Origin: UBA5359 sp028699365 [NCBI: bacterium] | GTDB taxonomy: Bacteria > UBP13 > UBA5359 | NCBI GenBank assembly: GCA_028699365.1 | Contig: JAQVUQ010000054.1 | Coordinates: 1-10,698, forward strand | Direction: 5' to 3' | DNA length: 10,698 bases | Notes under the pieces: generated by a model | Database searches by the model: none | What the model was told of the DNA's origin: nothing | The model's input: the letters and a program-made list of their open reading frames with translations, nothing else | Translations under genes and position numbers: made by a program | Shown: positions 1 through 6,638 of the stretch, piece by piece | How the letters are laid out: every line of letters starts with the position of its first letter | Position numbering within the stretch: the first letter of the stretch is position 1

Positions 1-128
1 ATAGCGACATCTTAGGAGCAGAGAGCAGGCCCCGAGTCCTGTTTGCAAGTACAGCCGATACTGTTCTATGCATCGTAGTTGTGACGTGTGGGGATAAGGG
101 ATTATGTAGAATTCGTTGTTATGTAGAA
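1..128 (+). repeat. Left terminal inverted repeat of the RIT element
   Basis: Aligned without gaps to the reverse complement of 3587-3714, this arm shows about 11 mismatches in 128 positions by hand count. Two are at 44 and 49 and nine cluster in 78-90, a short divergent patch between two highly conserved blocks (1-77 and 91-128). The conserved blocks are presumably recombinase recognition sequence. The arm starts at the first base of the window, so its outer limit is unknown. Confidence 0.92.
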
Positions 129-198
129 TGACAGGGGGAGACCACGCCTAAAACCGTTTGAGACGCAGTTCCCCCCCCATTGGATTCTACATAATAAC
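101..198. repeat. Left cluster of the 12-base putative recombinase-binding motif
   Basis: ATTATGTAGAAT occurs at 101-112, again at 118-129 with G as first base, and in inverted orientation at 184-195. The second and third copies can form the stem of a hairpin around a 54-base loop, which itself contains a GGGGGA (134-139) / TCCCCC (170-175) pairing. The inner copy extends to the 16-base GTTATTATGTAGAATC, shared with the right end. Tyrosine recombinases bind paired inverted arms about a short core, so these are candidate binding sites; this role is inferred. Confidence 0.75.
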
Positions 199-1230
199 AG
201 CACTGGATGAGCCTATCCGGCAAAGTTGGTCAAGCAACTTCTTCTCTTTTGTCCAATCCTTCATCCGGGCTACCAGGAATTGCTTGTCCATAGACTTGAG
301 CGCCTTGCGTTTCATCTCAATATCGGCCCGGGCATAAATATCGGTGGTCCGGATGTCCACATGCCCAAGGATATCTCTCACATATGTCAAAGCTACCCCT
401 GCTTGCAGTAGATGCATGGCACGAGTGTGCCGTAGCAGATGTGGACCTATTCTCTCCGGGAAGGAGTCATCACAAACTTTTGCAAGCACACCGTACTTCT
501 TCAGCATGCAATTCACTGATGAACGGACCATCTTTGAATGTTGTCCTTTGAAATGCGAATAAAATAGTGATGTACCCTTGGGAAGATCAGCCATGTGGTG
601 TTCTGCCACATACAGGCTGAGAAACCGTGCTGTTTCCCTGGACATCGGTATGGAACGTGTTTTCATCCCTTTTCCGGTTAGCCTTACAACAGGTGAACTG
701 CCCAGACGGATGTCATGCAAAGTCAGGTCGAGGACTTCCTGAACCCTGGCTCCGGAATCGTAAAGAAGGTTCATGAGACACAGGTCTTTCCGACCCTGTA
801 TTGTAGACATATCCGGCTGTTTGAACAGTAGCTTCAGTTGTTTCTCTGTCAGAAATGGAGGCTCAGGATGTGGTGTTCTCTTTAACGGGATCTTGCTGAG
901 CGTCTGGAATTGAGGAAGTGCGGAAACGGTCTCCATCGTTGCAAACTTGAAGAACGATTTGACCACTGCTAACCGTTGGTTTCTGGTTGCCGCGCAACAA
1001 TGTTGCTCAGTCTCCAGCCAATCCAGGAAGCGTAGGATCAGATCTCTATCCAGTTGTTCCAGAGAGAGCGTTTCTAATGAAAGCTTTTCCTTTGTAGTGC
1101 AGTAAAGCAGCAGGCGGTTGAAAGTATCCCGGTATGAGGCGATGGTGTTGGCACTCAGGCTGCGGACTCCAGGCAGATATGAAAGAAAATATTTACTAAG
1201 AAGCATCCCCAGATCAATGCTCATATTCAT
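187..1230 (-). CDS. ritC: RIT tyrosine recombinase, third gene (RitC-like)
   Basis: A site-specific DNA recombinase of the lambda-integrase/XerCD fold, 347 residues from the chosen start. The N-terminal SAM-like core-binding domain spans roughly residues 8-110 and the catalytic domain about 125-310. The visible active site is R162 (SGARVQE), a lysine in GKGMK near 187-190, H264 and R267 (HLLRHT), H290 (LGHVDI) and nucleophile Y299. The open frame continues upstream to 1347, but the ATG at 1230 has GGAGG at 1240-1244 with a 9-base spacer, so that start is preferred. It overlaps the end of ritB by 17 bp, implying translational coupling. The last codons (V-I-M-stop) lie inside the inner copy of the terminal motif at 184-195. 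As the third member of the trio it probably acts jointly with the other two; its individual role is unknown. Confidence 0.9.
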   Translation of the reverse strand: MNMSIDLGMLLSKYFLSYLPGVRSLSANTIASYRDTFNRLLLYCTTKEKLSLETLSLEQLDRDLILRFLDWLETEQHCCAATRNQRLAVVKSFFKFATMETVSALPQFQTLSKIPLKRTPHPEPPFLTEKQLKLLFKQPDMSTIQGRKDLCLMNLLYDSGARVQEVLDLTLHDIRLGSSPVVRLTGKGMKTRSIPMSRETARFLSLYVAEHHMADLPKGTSLFYSHFKGQHSKMVRSSVNCMLKKYGVLAKVCDDSFPERIGPHLLRHTRAMHLLQAGVALTYVRDILGHVDIRTTDIYARADIEMKRKALKSMDKQFLVARMKDWTKEKKLLDQLCRIGSSSAVIM

Positions 1231-2197
1231 GTTGGAACACCTCCTCGGGGAGCATAGTGCCGAACGCTGTTTCGACTCTTTCCCGGATATCAGGGTGAAC
1301 GTCAGGGGTGAGCCTGAGATAATAGGCAGTGCAACTGAACGTGGCATGCCCGAGGTATTCCGTCAGATACGGAAGGTAGACATTGAGTTCCTTTCCTTCT
1401 CTTATCCACCGGCGCAGGCAGTGGACTGTGAAGGTGTGCCTGAAATCGTGCAGACGAGGCCCTCTCCCTTTGCCTCTATGTTCGATTCCCGCTGCCGCAA
1501 GGATCTTCCTGAACAAGTTGTAGATACTGACACTTCTGTAGGCTTGGGTCCTTCTGGGATTAGGGAAGAACCAATCATCATCGGAGACGGGCTTGAGCAC
1601 TTCTTCGCAGTACAAGCGGCATTCTTCAGTCAGTTCAACAGACATAGGAACCAGTCGATCTTTGTCATTCTTACTGCCTCTTAGAGTCAATATCCCTCTT
1701 TCGGTATCCACATCTCTGGCCTTTAGTCCTACGGCTTCGGAGATTCGCAGGCCGCAGCCATACAGCATATGGAAGAGTACCAGCAGCAACCGGTGTCGGT
1801 CACGACTCTGCCGGTGATGTTCAAGGCGGTCTATGGCAAAGAAGAACCTGATGATCTCTTCATCGCTGAAGATGTATGGCACATAGCGTGGTATCCTGGG
1901 ACGGAAGGTCGCATCGGGCATGAACGAGGGTATGCCCATAGTATTCATGAACTTTGCCAGCAAACGAAATGAAGTTATACGTTTACTTTGCGTATATATG
2001 CTTTCTGCAGGCCTTCGTTTGACCCAATCCATGAACAATTGGCGGGTTAATACTGCCTCGGCGGTATAATGTTTGGCACAGAACTCATCAAGCTGATGCA
2101 AGCAGGATATATGCCATTCATCATCGACCCGCACCCTCTTGCGTCCGGCAAGGTGTTGAGTTATGTAAGGAGCGAACCGGCTGGTAAGCTTAATCAT
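1214..2197 (-). CDS. ritB: RIT tyrosine recombinase, second gene (RitB-like)
   Basis: A tyrosine recombinase of 327 residues. The N-terminal half (about 1-95) is a helical core-binding region and the catalytic domain runs from about 110 to the end. The catalytic set is complete: R151 (GCGLRISE), a lysine in SKNDK near 176-179, H250 and R253 (HDFRHT), H284 (LGHATF) and Y293, the second of two adjacent tyrosines. The ATG at 2197 sits 8 bp inside the end of ritA and is preceded by an AGAGG-type ribosome binding site, so translation is probably coupled to ritA. The closest general resemblance is to XerC/XerD and plasmid or phage integrases. Its position between two other recombinases, within inverted repeats, identifies it as the middle RIT gene. 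Confidence 0.9.
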   Translation of the reverse strand: MIKLTSRFAPYITQHLAGRKRVRVDDEWHISCLHQLDEFCAKHYTAEAVLTRQLFMDWVKRRPAESIYTQSKRITSFRLLAKFMNTMGIPSFMPDATFRPRIPRYVPYIFSDEEIIRFFFAIDRLEHHRQSRDRHRLLLVLFHMLYGCGLRISEAVGLKARDVDTERGILTLRGSKNDKDRLVPMSVELTEECRLYCEEVLKPVSDDDWFFPNPRRTQAYRSVSIYNLFRKILAAAGIEHRGKGRGPRLHDFRHTFTVHCLRRWIREGKELNVYLPYLTEYLGHATFSCTAYYLRLTPDVHPDIRERVETAFGTMLPEEVFQHEYEH

Positions 2198-3431
2198 GCT
2201 TCACCACCTCTGGCATAGGCAAGGCGCATATACGCAACGCTTCGACATCCGTTTTCAGATAGGCTTTGGTCGAATCCGTCGAACTATGCCCGAGCAATTC
2301 GGAGATGACCGGCAAAGCCGTATTCCGTGCCAGCATATGGCTGGCCATGGTGTGGCGCAAGACATGAAGCCCGAAATGCTCTCCTTCTTTACGTATGATT
2401 CCGGCCTTGACTGCATATTTCTTGTATAGCCAGAAGAAGGTCGATGCATATGTGATTTTTTCATATGGGGCAAATTGTACCAGGAATACGTAGGGATTGC
2501 CGTAATCCGGGCGCGCCTGGGTGATGTAATCGATGAGCGCATTTCCAACGTCCAGAGGTAAGGGCAGTGTTACCTGTTTACCCGTCTTGGACTGGTTAAA
2601 TCTGATCAATTTTTCTCTCCACAGTAGATTGTCCAACCTGAGGTTCATTATGTCCGTTGTTCTAAGTCCCAGACGGGCAGCCAGAAGAAATACTGCATAA
2701 TCTCTCTTCCCCATTGCAGTTTCTCTGTCTATGGCTCCAAGCAGAGCCGTCATCTGGTCATAAGAGAGAACAGTAGGGATCCTGTTGCGCCTGGCTATAC
2801 GGTAGGTTGGAACGGCCAGGGACAAGTCATGATCCGTAGATCTTGCTTCTTTCAAAAACTTGAGAAATACCCGTAATACGCAAATATCTTTGATGCTCTT
2901 CTTCGTCCGCATTTGCAGCAATTGGCAATAAGTGCCTACGACCTGTGGTGTAATCTGTCCCGGTGTGATACATCCATGTATCGTTTCCGCATGGCTCAGA
3001 AAAGAAAAAGCATGGCCATAGTAGGCTTTCATCGTTACTTCGGATCGCCCCAACTGCTGGAGATTGATGGTAAATGCCTCTAGTATGCCCACCATCGCTT
3101 CATTTTGCAGGGATTTGGTCTTGACTATAAACTTGCATCTCCTGGGTATGTTGCCGTATTGCTGGTATTCAAGCAGAAGATATGCACAACGGCGGAAGGC
3201 TCGCATATCTCTTCTTGAACGGGGCCTTTGACGACTGGTTAGCATTGCAAGAGAGGCTAGAAACCGATCACATATTTCTGGGGTCACAGTGGTGTAGCTA
3301 TTATTCTCCATGAAGCGTAGAAAACGGTTAATATTACAACGGTAACGGGTGATAGTGTTCTTCGGATAATTGAGCCTGTGCAATTCAATCAGCAGCAATT
3401 CAACGATCGCCGCCAGGTCAACATGTTCCAT
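2190..3431 (-). CDS. ritA: RIT tyrosine recombinase, first gene (RitA-like)
   Basis: The first and longest recombinase of the trio, 413 residues from the chosen ATG at 3431, which has GGAGG at 3438-3442 with a 6-base spacer. An upstream ATG at 3470 in the same frame has no comparable site. The catalytic domain (about 220-413) carries R257 (LGLRTTD), K282 (SKTGK), H356 and R359 (HVLRHT), H382 (LGHSST) and Y391. The N-terminal half seems to hold two successive core-binding-like segments (about 10-95 and 115-205), each with a helix pattern resembling NTITRYRCNINRFLRF, which would explain the extra length relative to the other two. It is the promoter-proximal gene and ends 8 bp inside ritB. As in other RIT elements it is expected to take part in DNA strand exchange at the element ends; this is inferred. 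Confidence 0.9.
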   Translation of the reverse strand: MEHVDLAAIVELLLIELHRLNYPKNTITRYRCNINRFLRFMENNSYTTVTPEICDRFLASLAMLTSRQRPRSRRDMRAFRRCAYLLLEYQQYGNIPRRCKFIVKTKSLQNEAMVGILEAFTINLQQLGRSEVTMKAYYGHAFSFLSHAETIHGCITPGQITPQVVGTYCQLLQMRTKKSIKDICVLRVFLKFLKEARSTDHDLSLAVPTYRIARRNRIPTVLSYDQMTALLGAIDRETAMGKRDYAVFLLAARLGLRTTDIMNLRLDNLLWREKLIRFNQSKTGKQVTLPLPLDVGNALIDYITQARPDYGNPYVFLVQFAPYEKITYASTFFWLYKKYAVKAGIIRKEGEHFGLHVLRHTMASHMLARNTALPVISELLGHSSTDSTKAYLKTDVEALRICALPMPEVVKHD

Positions 3432-3489
3432 GATGAGCCTCCTGAATGAGTATTTGCGACTACTTGTCACATCCCATCATCATGGAGAC

Positions 3490-3518
3490 TATCTATCAGA
3501 CATACAAGACCTTGTTAA
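3490..3518 (-). promoter_or_regulatory. Possible promoter of the RIT recombinase operon
   Basis: On the minus strand TTAACA (3513-3518) is followed after 17 bases by TAGATA (3490-3495). The -35 box is one base from consensus but the -10 box is poor. It lies just inside the inner copy of the terminal motif (3531-3542) and about 60 bases upstream of the ritA start, so recombinase binding there could affect transcription. This is a weak prediction. Confidence 0.3.
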
Positions 3519-3527
3519 AAGTTGGCC

Positions 3528-3614
3528 GTTATTATGTAGAATCGAAAGGAGGAAAAACCTTATCTCAAGCGGTTCATACGGTTGTGTTCTACATAACAAC
3601 GAATTCTACATAAT
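3528..3614. repeat. Right cluster of the 12-base putative recombinase-binding motif
   Basis: The motif appears at 3531-3542 in forward orientation and at 3586-3597 (one mismatch) and 3603-3614 in inverted orientation, a mirror image of the left end. The loop between the inner pair is about 44 bases against 54 on the left and is mostly unrelated, apart from a short AACCG(T/C)TTGAGA-like stretch present in both loops. This pattern suggests selection on the motifs rather than on the spacers. Confidence 0.75.
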
Positions 3615-3714
3615 CCCTTATCCCTTTGTGCTACACATACGATGCATAGAACAGTATCGGCTGTAATTGCTAACAGGACTCGGGGCCTGCTCTCTGCTCC
3701 TAAGATGTCGCTAT
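3587..3714 (-). repeat. Right terminal inverted repeat of the RIT element
   Basis: This is the mirror partner of 1-128, read on the minus strand. The match stays strong up to base 3714, which faces base 1. Beyond it the sequence runs into 3715-3897, for which no left-hand counterpart is visible. Confidence 0.92.
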
Positions 3715-3897
3715 CGGCAGGCCCCTCGCCCCACCTCTGTTAGTAGTGCATTATTCTCATAAGCAGCTCAATCAATAATTAAGCATACAGAGCATAATGC
3801 TAATTCCTAAAGGGATGATGACTGATGACACTTACCCTAAAATATACGGACAAGGCCTCAGTTATCGGCTCAAACTGCTGAATTCTGACTTCTACTT
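3715..3897. other. Intergenic flank between the RIT element and the deacetylase gene
   Basis: A 183-base AT-rich stretch with no convincing reading frame, RNA gene, terminator or repeat. It joins the outer end of the element to the 3' end of the PIG-L-type gene. The lack of a clear terminator for the minus-strand operon leaves open whether its transcripts run into the element. Confidence 0.5.
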
Positions 3898-4746
3898 TCA
3901 AACGAACTTAACTATATTCCCATATACTTCATCAGCAAAGCGCTCTATATGCTCACGAACATAACCCAGTATATCCAGATCATCGTTCTGAATCAGCGGG
4001 GTCAGGTCCATGCCGAAATTGAGCAGGCCGCAGGCGTCTACGGAGTGGCTCTGATGGTAGGTGGCGTGGGCGCGACGGCGTCCCATGCTGGCCAGGTCGT
4101 AGCGTTTGCCGCCGATTATCTGGGAATCGAAGACTCCCAGGACGGCTGCTGAGATATTCTCATGCTTATCCAGATGGAAAGCCACCTTGTCGTCGTCGAT
4201 CATCCAGTCCAGATCCCGCCAGACCTCACAGCCGTAGAGATTAGCAGGCCTTTCTTCCTTGGACAGGCTTCTTATGGCCCGTATAAGCCGCAGCGCCGTG
4301 CAGACGTGGGTGGGATGCTTGTCGGCGGGATTGTGGACGTATACCGTTTCCGGTCCGGCAATCTTGATCAGCGTCGCCAGATCATCCACTGCTCCCGGAT
4401 AGGATGAATCTTTCATCTCCGAGCTTGAATGGTCCAGAAAGGCGGCGGCGGAGTATTCGCCTACATAGGCTGCCTTCTTCTGCTCTTTGCGACGGATGGC
4501 TCTCATCTGATCATCGGTATAATCGGCGTAAATGCCGTCTCGCGGGCTGCCGGCGCCGCTGGTGACCACCACGCCTGTAAACCATTTGTCGGATTTACCG
4601 AAGCACTGCAGCACGCCGTCCATGGCCATGATCTCGATGTCGTCCTGGTGGGCCGAAACGGCCAGGTGTGTGGTCCGCGCCAGAGCGGCGGCGGCATCGA
4701 TGCCGTCGGGAACGTATATCTCGGAAGTCTCTTTACGGAACTTCAT
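3898..4746 (-). CDS. PIG-L/LmbE family zinc-dependent deacetylase
   Basis: This family removes acetyl groups from N-acetylglucosamine-type sugars and their conjugates, as in GlcNAc-phosphatidylinositol, mycothiol and bacillithiol synthesis. The 282-residue protein has the signature AHxDD near the N terminus (H33, D35, D36) and the second metal motif HPTH (H144-H147) after a Rossmann-like core, so the usual zinc ligands and the catalytic aspartate are present. No signal peptide or membrane segment is seen, which fits a cytoplasmic enzyme. The ATG at 4746 has a GGAGGAG site with proper spacing and is preferred over an in-frame ATG at 4764 that would overlap the upstream gene. It follows the ROK-like gene by 10 bp, so both are probably cotranscribed. 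The substrate is not evident; a bacillithiol role is possible but nothing nearby supports it. Confidence 0.85.
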   Translation of the reverse strand: MKFRKETSEIYVPDGIDAAAALARTTHLAVSAHQDDIEIMAMDGVLQCFGKSDKWFTGVVVTSGAGSPRDGIYADYTDDQMRAIRRKEQKKAAYVGEYSAAAFLDHSSSEMKDSSYPGAVDDLATLIKIAGPETVYVHNPADKHPTHVCTALRLIRAIRSLSKEERPANLYGCEVWRDLDWMIDDDKVAFHLDKHENISAAVLGVFDSQIIGGKRYDLASMGRRRAHATYHQSHSVDACGLLNFGMDLTPLIQNDDLDILGYVREHIERFADEVYGNIVKFV

Positions 4747-4756
4747 GCTTCTCCTC

Positions 4757-6157
4757 CTATCCAATCTCGGGCAGGCTGGCGGCGGCTATGGACTGGCCGA
4801 CACGCCTGCTCTTTTCATCGGGCAGAGACATTTTGATCTTACCGGCTATTTCAGGGAATTCGGCCTGCAGCACTTCCTCTGCCTTGGCCAGCATGATATC
4901 GCCGCCCTTGCCGGTGGTGACGCGTCCCAGAATGAGCACTCTGTTGAGATCGTAGAAATCGGCATAATGAGCCAGGGCATAGCCCAGCGATGTGCCTACG
5001 GTCTCGTAAACTTTATGGGCCAGCGGATCTTCCTGTTCCATCTTCTCCTGGAGCGCCACCAGTTTCTCCGGCAGCTTCAACGCTGGATCGAAGGTCATAC
5101 CGGCTCCCTCGGCCACTCTGATGGTGCCGACCTGACAGAAATACTGGACACCGCAGCCGATATCGCCGGACCATTCGTCTGCCGGGGCGTTCGGCCTGTA
5201 ATCCACCGGGGCGAAGGCCAGTTCATTAAGCCAGCCGGTGATATTGCCTGATGCGTTGACGTATCCGGCTGCTTCGCTGGAGCCCATGGCTATACCCAGG
5301 ACCGGATTCTCTCCCAGCGACATCGAGCCGGCCAGAGCCGTGACCTCTCCGTCGTTGACCACTTCCATCGGCACGCCCAGTTCTTCACGTATGCGCAGGA
5401 AGATATTAACTATTTTCGATTCGAATTCGTCCTTGGGAACGCCTCTGAACAGGGAGGCCACGCGCACGCGATTATTGATATAGACACCGGCGGAACTGCC
5501 GCCGACGGCATCCAGCCTTGGCAGCTTGGCAGCCGCACGGCGGATGGAATCCATTATTCCCTGGTAATGGTAATCGGGATCGGTTGCGTTGCGCGGATCC
5601 CAGGGGACTTCCTCGCTGTAGACCGGCTCTCCGTCGATGACGGCGCTGGCTTTGCGGTCGCTGGCGCCCAGATCGAAGCCCACCCGGCAGCCGTCCAGAT
5701 GCCGTCCCAGAGGAACGGATTCCTCATTGTCGCCGGGGACGCCGGCCGCGTCGGTCAGTTCCACGGTGAAGGGGTGCTCATAGACGCCGCCCATGAATTC
5801 GGCATCAAAGGCTCTGGCACCGCCGGGGGCGTAACTCTTCTTTATATACTCGCCGATATCGGAGGGACCACCTACGTAGACCTTCCATCCGCCTCTCTGC
5901 CAAAGGAGAAACTTGACTATTCTCTCTACATACGGAAAATTGGCTGCTGCGTAAGGTGAATCGGATTTGAAAACTGCGGTGGAGTAGCTGGAGACGGAGC
6001 CGTCGGCTCTCTCCAGGGCCAGCTTCAGGGGGACGCCGCCTCCGCTTGCCTTTACCAGTTCACGGAACTTACGGTTGATCAGCGAGGCAGGTGCAAATCC
6101 CTGATCCAGCGGCGGTACGAATTTGGGTTCCGTTTTGATAATAGAGGTTATGTCCAT
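4757..6157 (-). CDS. ROK-like (ASKHA fold) protein with an N-terminal extension, possible sugar kinase
   Basis: ROK proteins are sugar kinases or sugar-responsive repressors built on the actin-like ATPase fold. In this 466-residue protein the phosphate-1 motif (FDLGASD, D162) appears only after about 157 residues, whereas sugar kinases of the family start near it. A catalytic-type aspartate follows in VVNDGEV (N268-D269), then a glycine-rich phosphate-2-like stretch (IAMGSSEAAGY, about 289-299) and a C-terminal ILGRVTTGKGG segment (about 409-419). The family's CxCGxxGC zinc motif is not present; only GCGVQYFC (334-341) lies in the equivalent place. The N-terminal part has no helix-turn-helix that I can recognise, so a repressor role is not supported. 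The start at 6157 has GGGAGG about 10 bases upstream. Pairing with a deacetylase suggests amino-sugar metabolism; substrate and activity remain unknown. Confidence 0.7.
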   Translation of the reverse strand: MDITSIIKTEPKFVPPLDQGFAPASLINRKFRELVKASGGGVPLKLALERADGSVSSYSTAVFKSDSPYAAANFPYVERIVKFLLWQRGGWKVYVGGPSDIGEYIKKSYAPGGARAFDAEFMGGVYEHPFTVELTDAAGVPGDNEESVPLGRHLDGCRVGFDLGASDRKASAVIDGEPVYSEEVPWDPRNATDPDYHYQGIMDSIRRAAAKLPRLDAVGGSSAGVYINNRVRVASLFRGVPKDEFESKIVNIFLRIREELGVPMEVVNDGEVTALAGSMSLGENPVLGIAMGSSEAAGYVNASGNITGWLNELAFAPVDYRPNAPADEWSGDIGCGVQYFCQVGTIRVAEGAGMTFDPALKLPEKLVALQEKMEQEDPLAHKVYETVGTSLGYALAHYADFYDLNRVLILGRVTTGKGGDIMLAKAEEVLQAEFPEIAGKIKMSLPDEKSRRVGQSIAAASLPEIG

Positions 6158-6341
6158 TCTTTAATCTACCTCCCATTCTTCGTTATACCAGAGCCCTATC
6201 GTGGTGCTCCGAATACTCTATAGATACGGGACTTTTTTTACTCAGTAAGAAAAACTTTTATTTCATACTATCACAGGCAAGCAGACGATGCAAGGCGGCC
6301 AACGAGTCCACCGGCAAACTGGGAACATTTGCGGAATTCTG
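6158..6341. other. Divergent intergenic region between the ROK-like gene and the toxin-antitoxin genes
   Basis: AT-rich sequence that should hold the minus-strand promoter for the ROK-like/deacetylase pair. I could not find a -35/-10 pair good enough to mark. A run of seven T at about 6233-6239 has no clear hairpin in front of it, so it was not called a terminator. Confidence 0.4.
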
Positions 6342-6370
6342 TTGAAAATAGAGGGTAGTTATGGTATATA
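6342..6370 (+). promoter_or_regulatory. Sigma-A type promoter of the toxin-antitoxin operon
   Basis: TTGAAA (6342-6347) and TATATA (6365-6370) are separated by exactly 17 bases, about 40 bases ahead of the antitoxin start. Both boxes are close to consensus. Antitoxin and toxin complexes often repress such promoters, but I see no clear operator palindrome here. Confidence 0.65.
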
Positions 6371-6407
6371 AGACTTGAGGGAACGAAATAAATGGGGGAT
6401 ATAAAAT

Positions 6408-6638
6408 ATGGCAACGCTACTTGAAAAAGTGGAGCAAGATGCGCTGAGTTTGCCGCCAAAGCAACGTGCGTTCCTGGCAGATCGTCTCCTGAGCTCACTC
6501 GGAGGCGAAGTTCTGAGTGATGTTGATGTTGTGTGGATTATGGAGGCTGAGCGCCGGTATAGGGAGTATAAGGAAGGCAAGCGTACTCCCATTTCAGCGA
6601 CGGACGTGTTTGCGGAAGCTGATCGGCTGCTGAAATGA
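6408..6638 (+). CDS. Addiction module component antitoxin
   Basis: A 76-residue protein matching the putative addiction module component family, small proteins encoded directly before RelE/ParE-type toxins. The hallmark features are an N-terminal helix with the LPPKQRAFLADRLLSSL pattern and a charged C-terminal helix containing EAERRYREYKEGK and a terminal EADRLL-type tail. The likely role is to bind and neutralise the toxin encoded next, and possibly to repress the operon. The ATG at 6408 has a GGGGG-type ribosome binding site about 9 bases upstream. Its last four bases (ATGA) overlap the toxin start, coupling translation of the two. Confidence 0.85.
   Translation: MATLLEKVEQDALSLPPKQRAFLADRLLSSLGGEVLSDVDVVWIMEAERRYREYKEGKRTPISATDVFAEADRLLK

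Larger units (their letters stand above)
1..3714 (-). mobile_element. Recombinase-in-trio (RIT) element with three tandem tyrosine recombinases and long terminal inverted repeats
   Basis: Three different tyrosine recombinase genes are packed head to tail with overlapping ends and no cargo gene. They are enclosed by inverted repeats in which bases 1-128 match the reverse complement of 3587-3714. This is the defining layout of RIT elements, which are known to move as intact trios, although the mechanism and the role of each recombinase remain poorly understood. All three proteins keep the catalytic residues and there are no frameshifts, so the element looks intact. The right border is placed at 3714 because that base pairs with base 1. 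Because the window begins there, the element could extend further outward on both sides. No target-site duplication can be judged, as the left flank is not visible. Confidence 0.88.

Noticed and set aside
101-198. Short CRISPR array or iteron-type origin
   Set aside because: Only three copies per end, in mixed orientation and with unequal spacing, mirrored at the other end; no cas or replication gene is present.
187-3431. Phage or integron integrase cluster
   Set aside because: There are no phage genes, attachment-site tRNA or cassette array. Three tandem overlapping recombinases within long inverted repeats fit a RIT element instead.
4532-5251. A 239-codon plus-strand open frame over the ROK-like and deacetylase genes
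   Set aside because: It opposes two genes with family motifs and has no recognisable domain.
6225-6260. Terminator between the divergent genes
   Set aside because: The T run at about 6233-6239 is not preceded by a stable hairpin on either strand, and a terminator would face the wrong way for both neighbouring operons.
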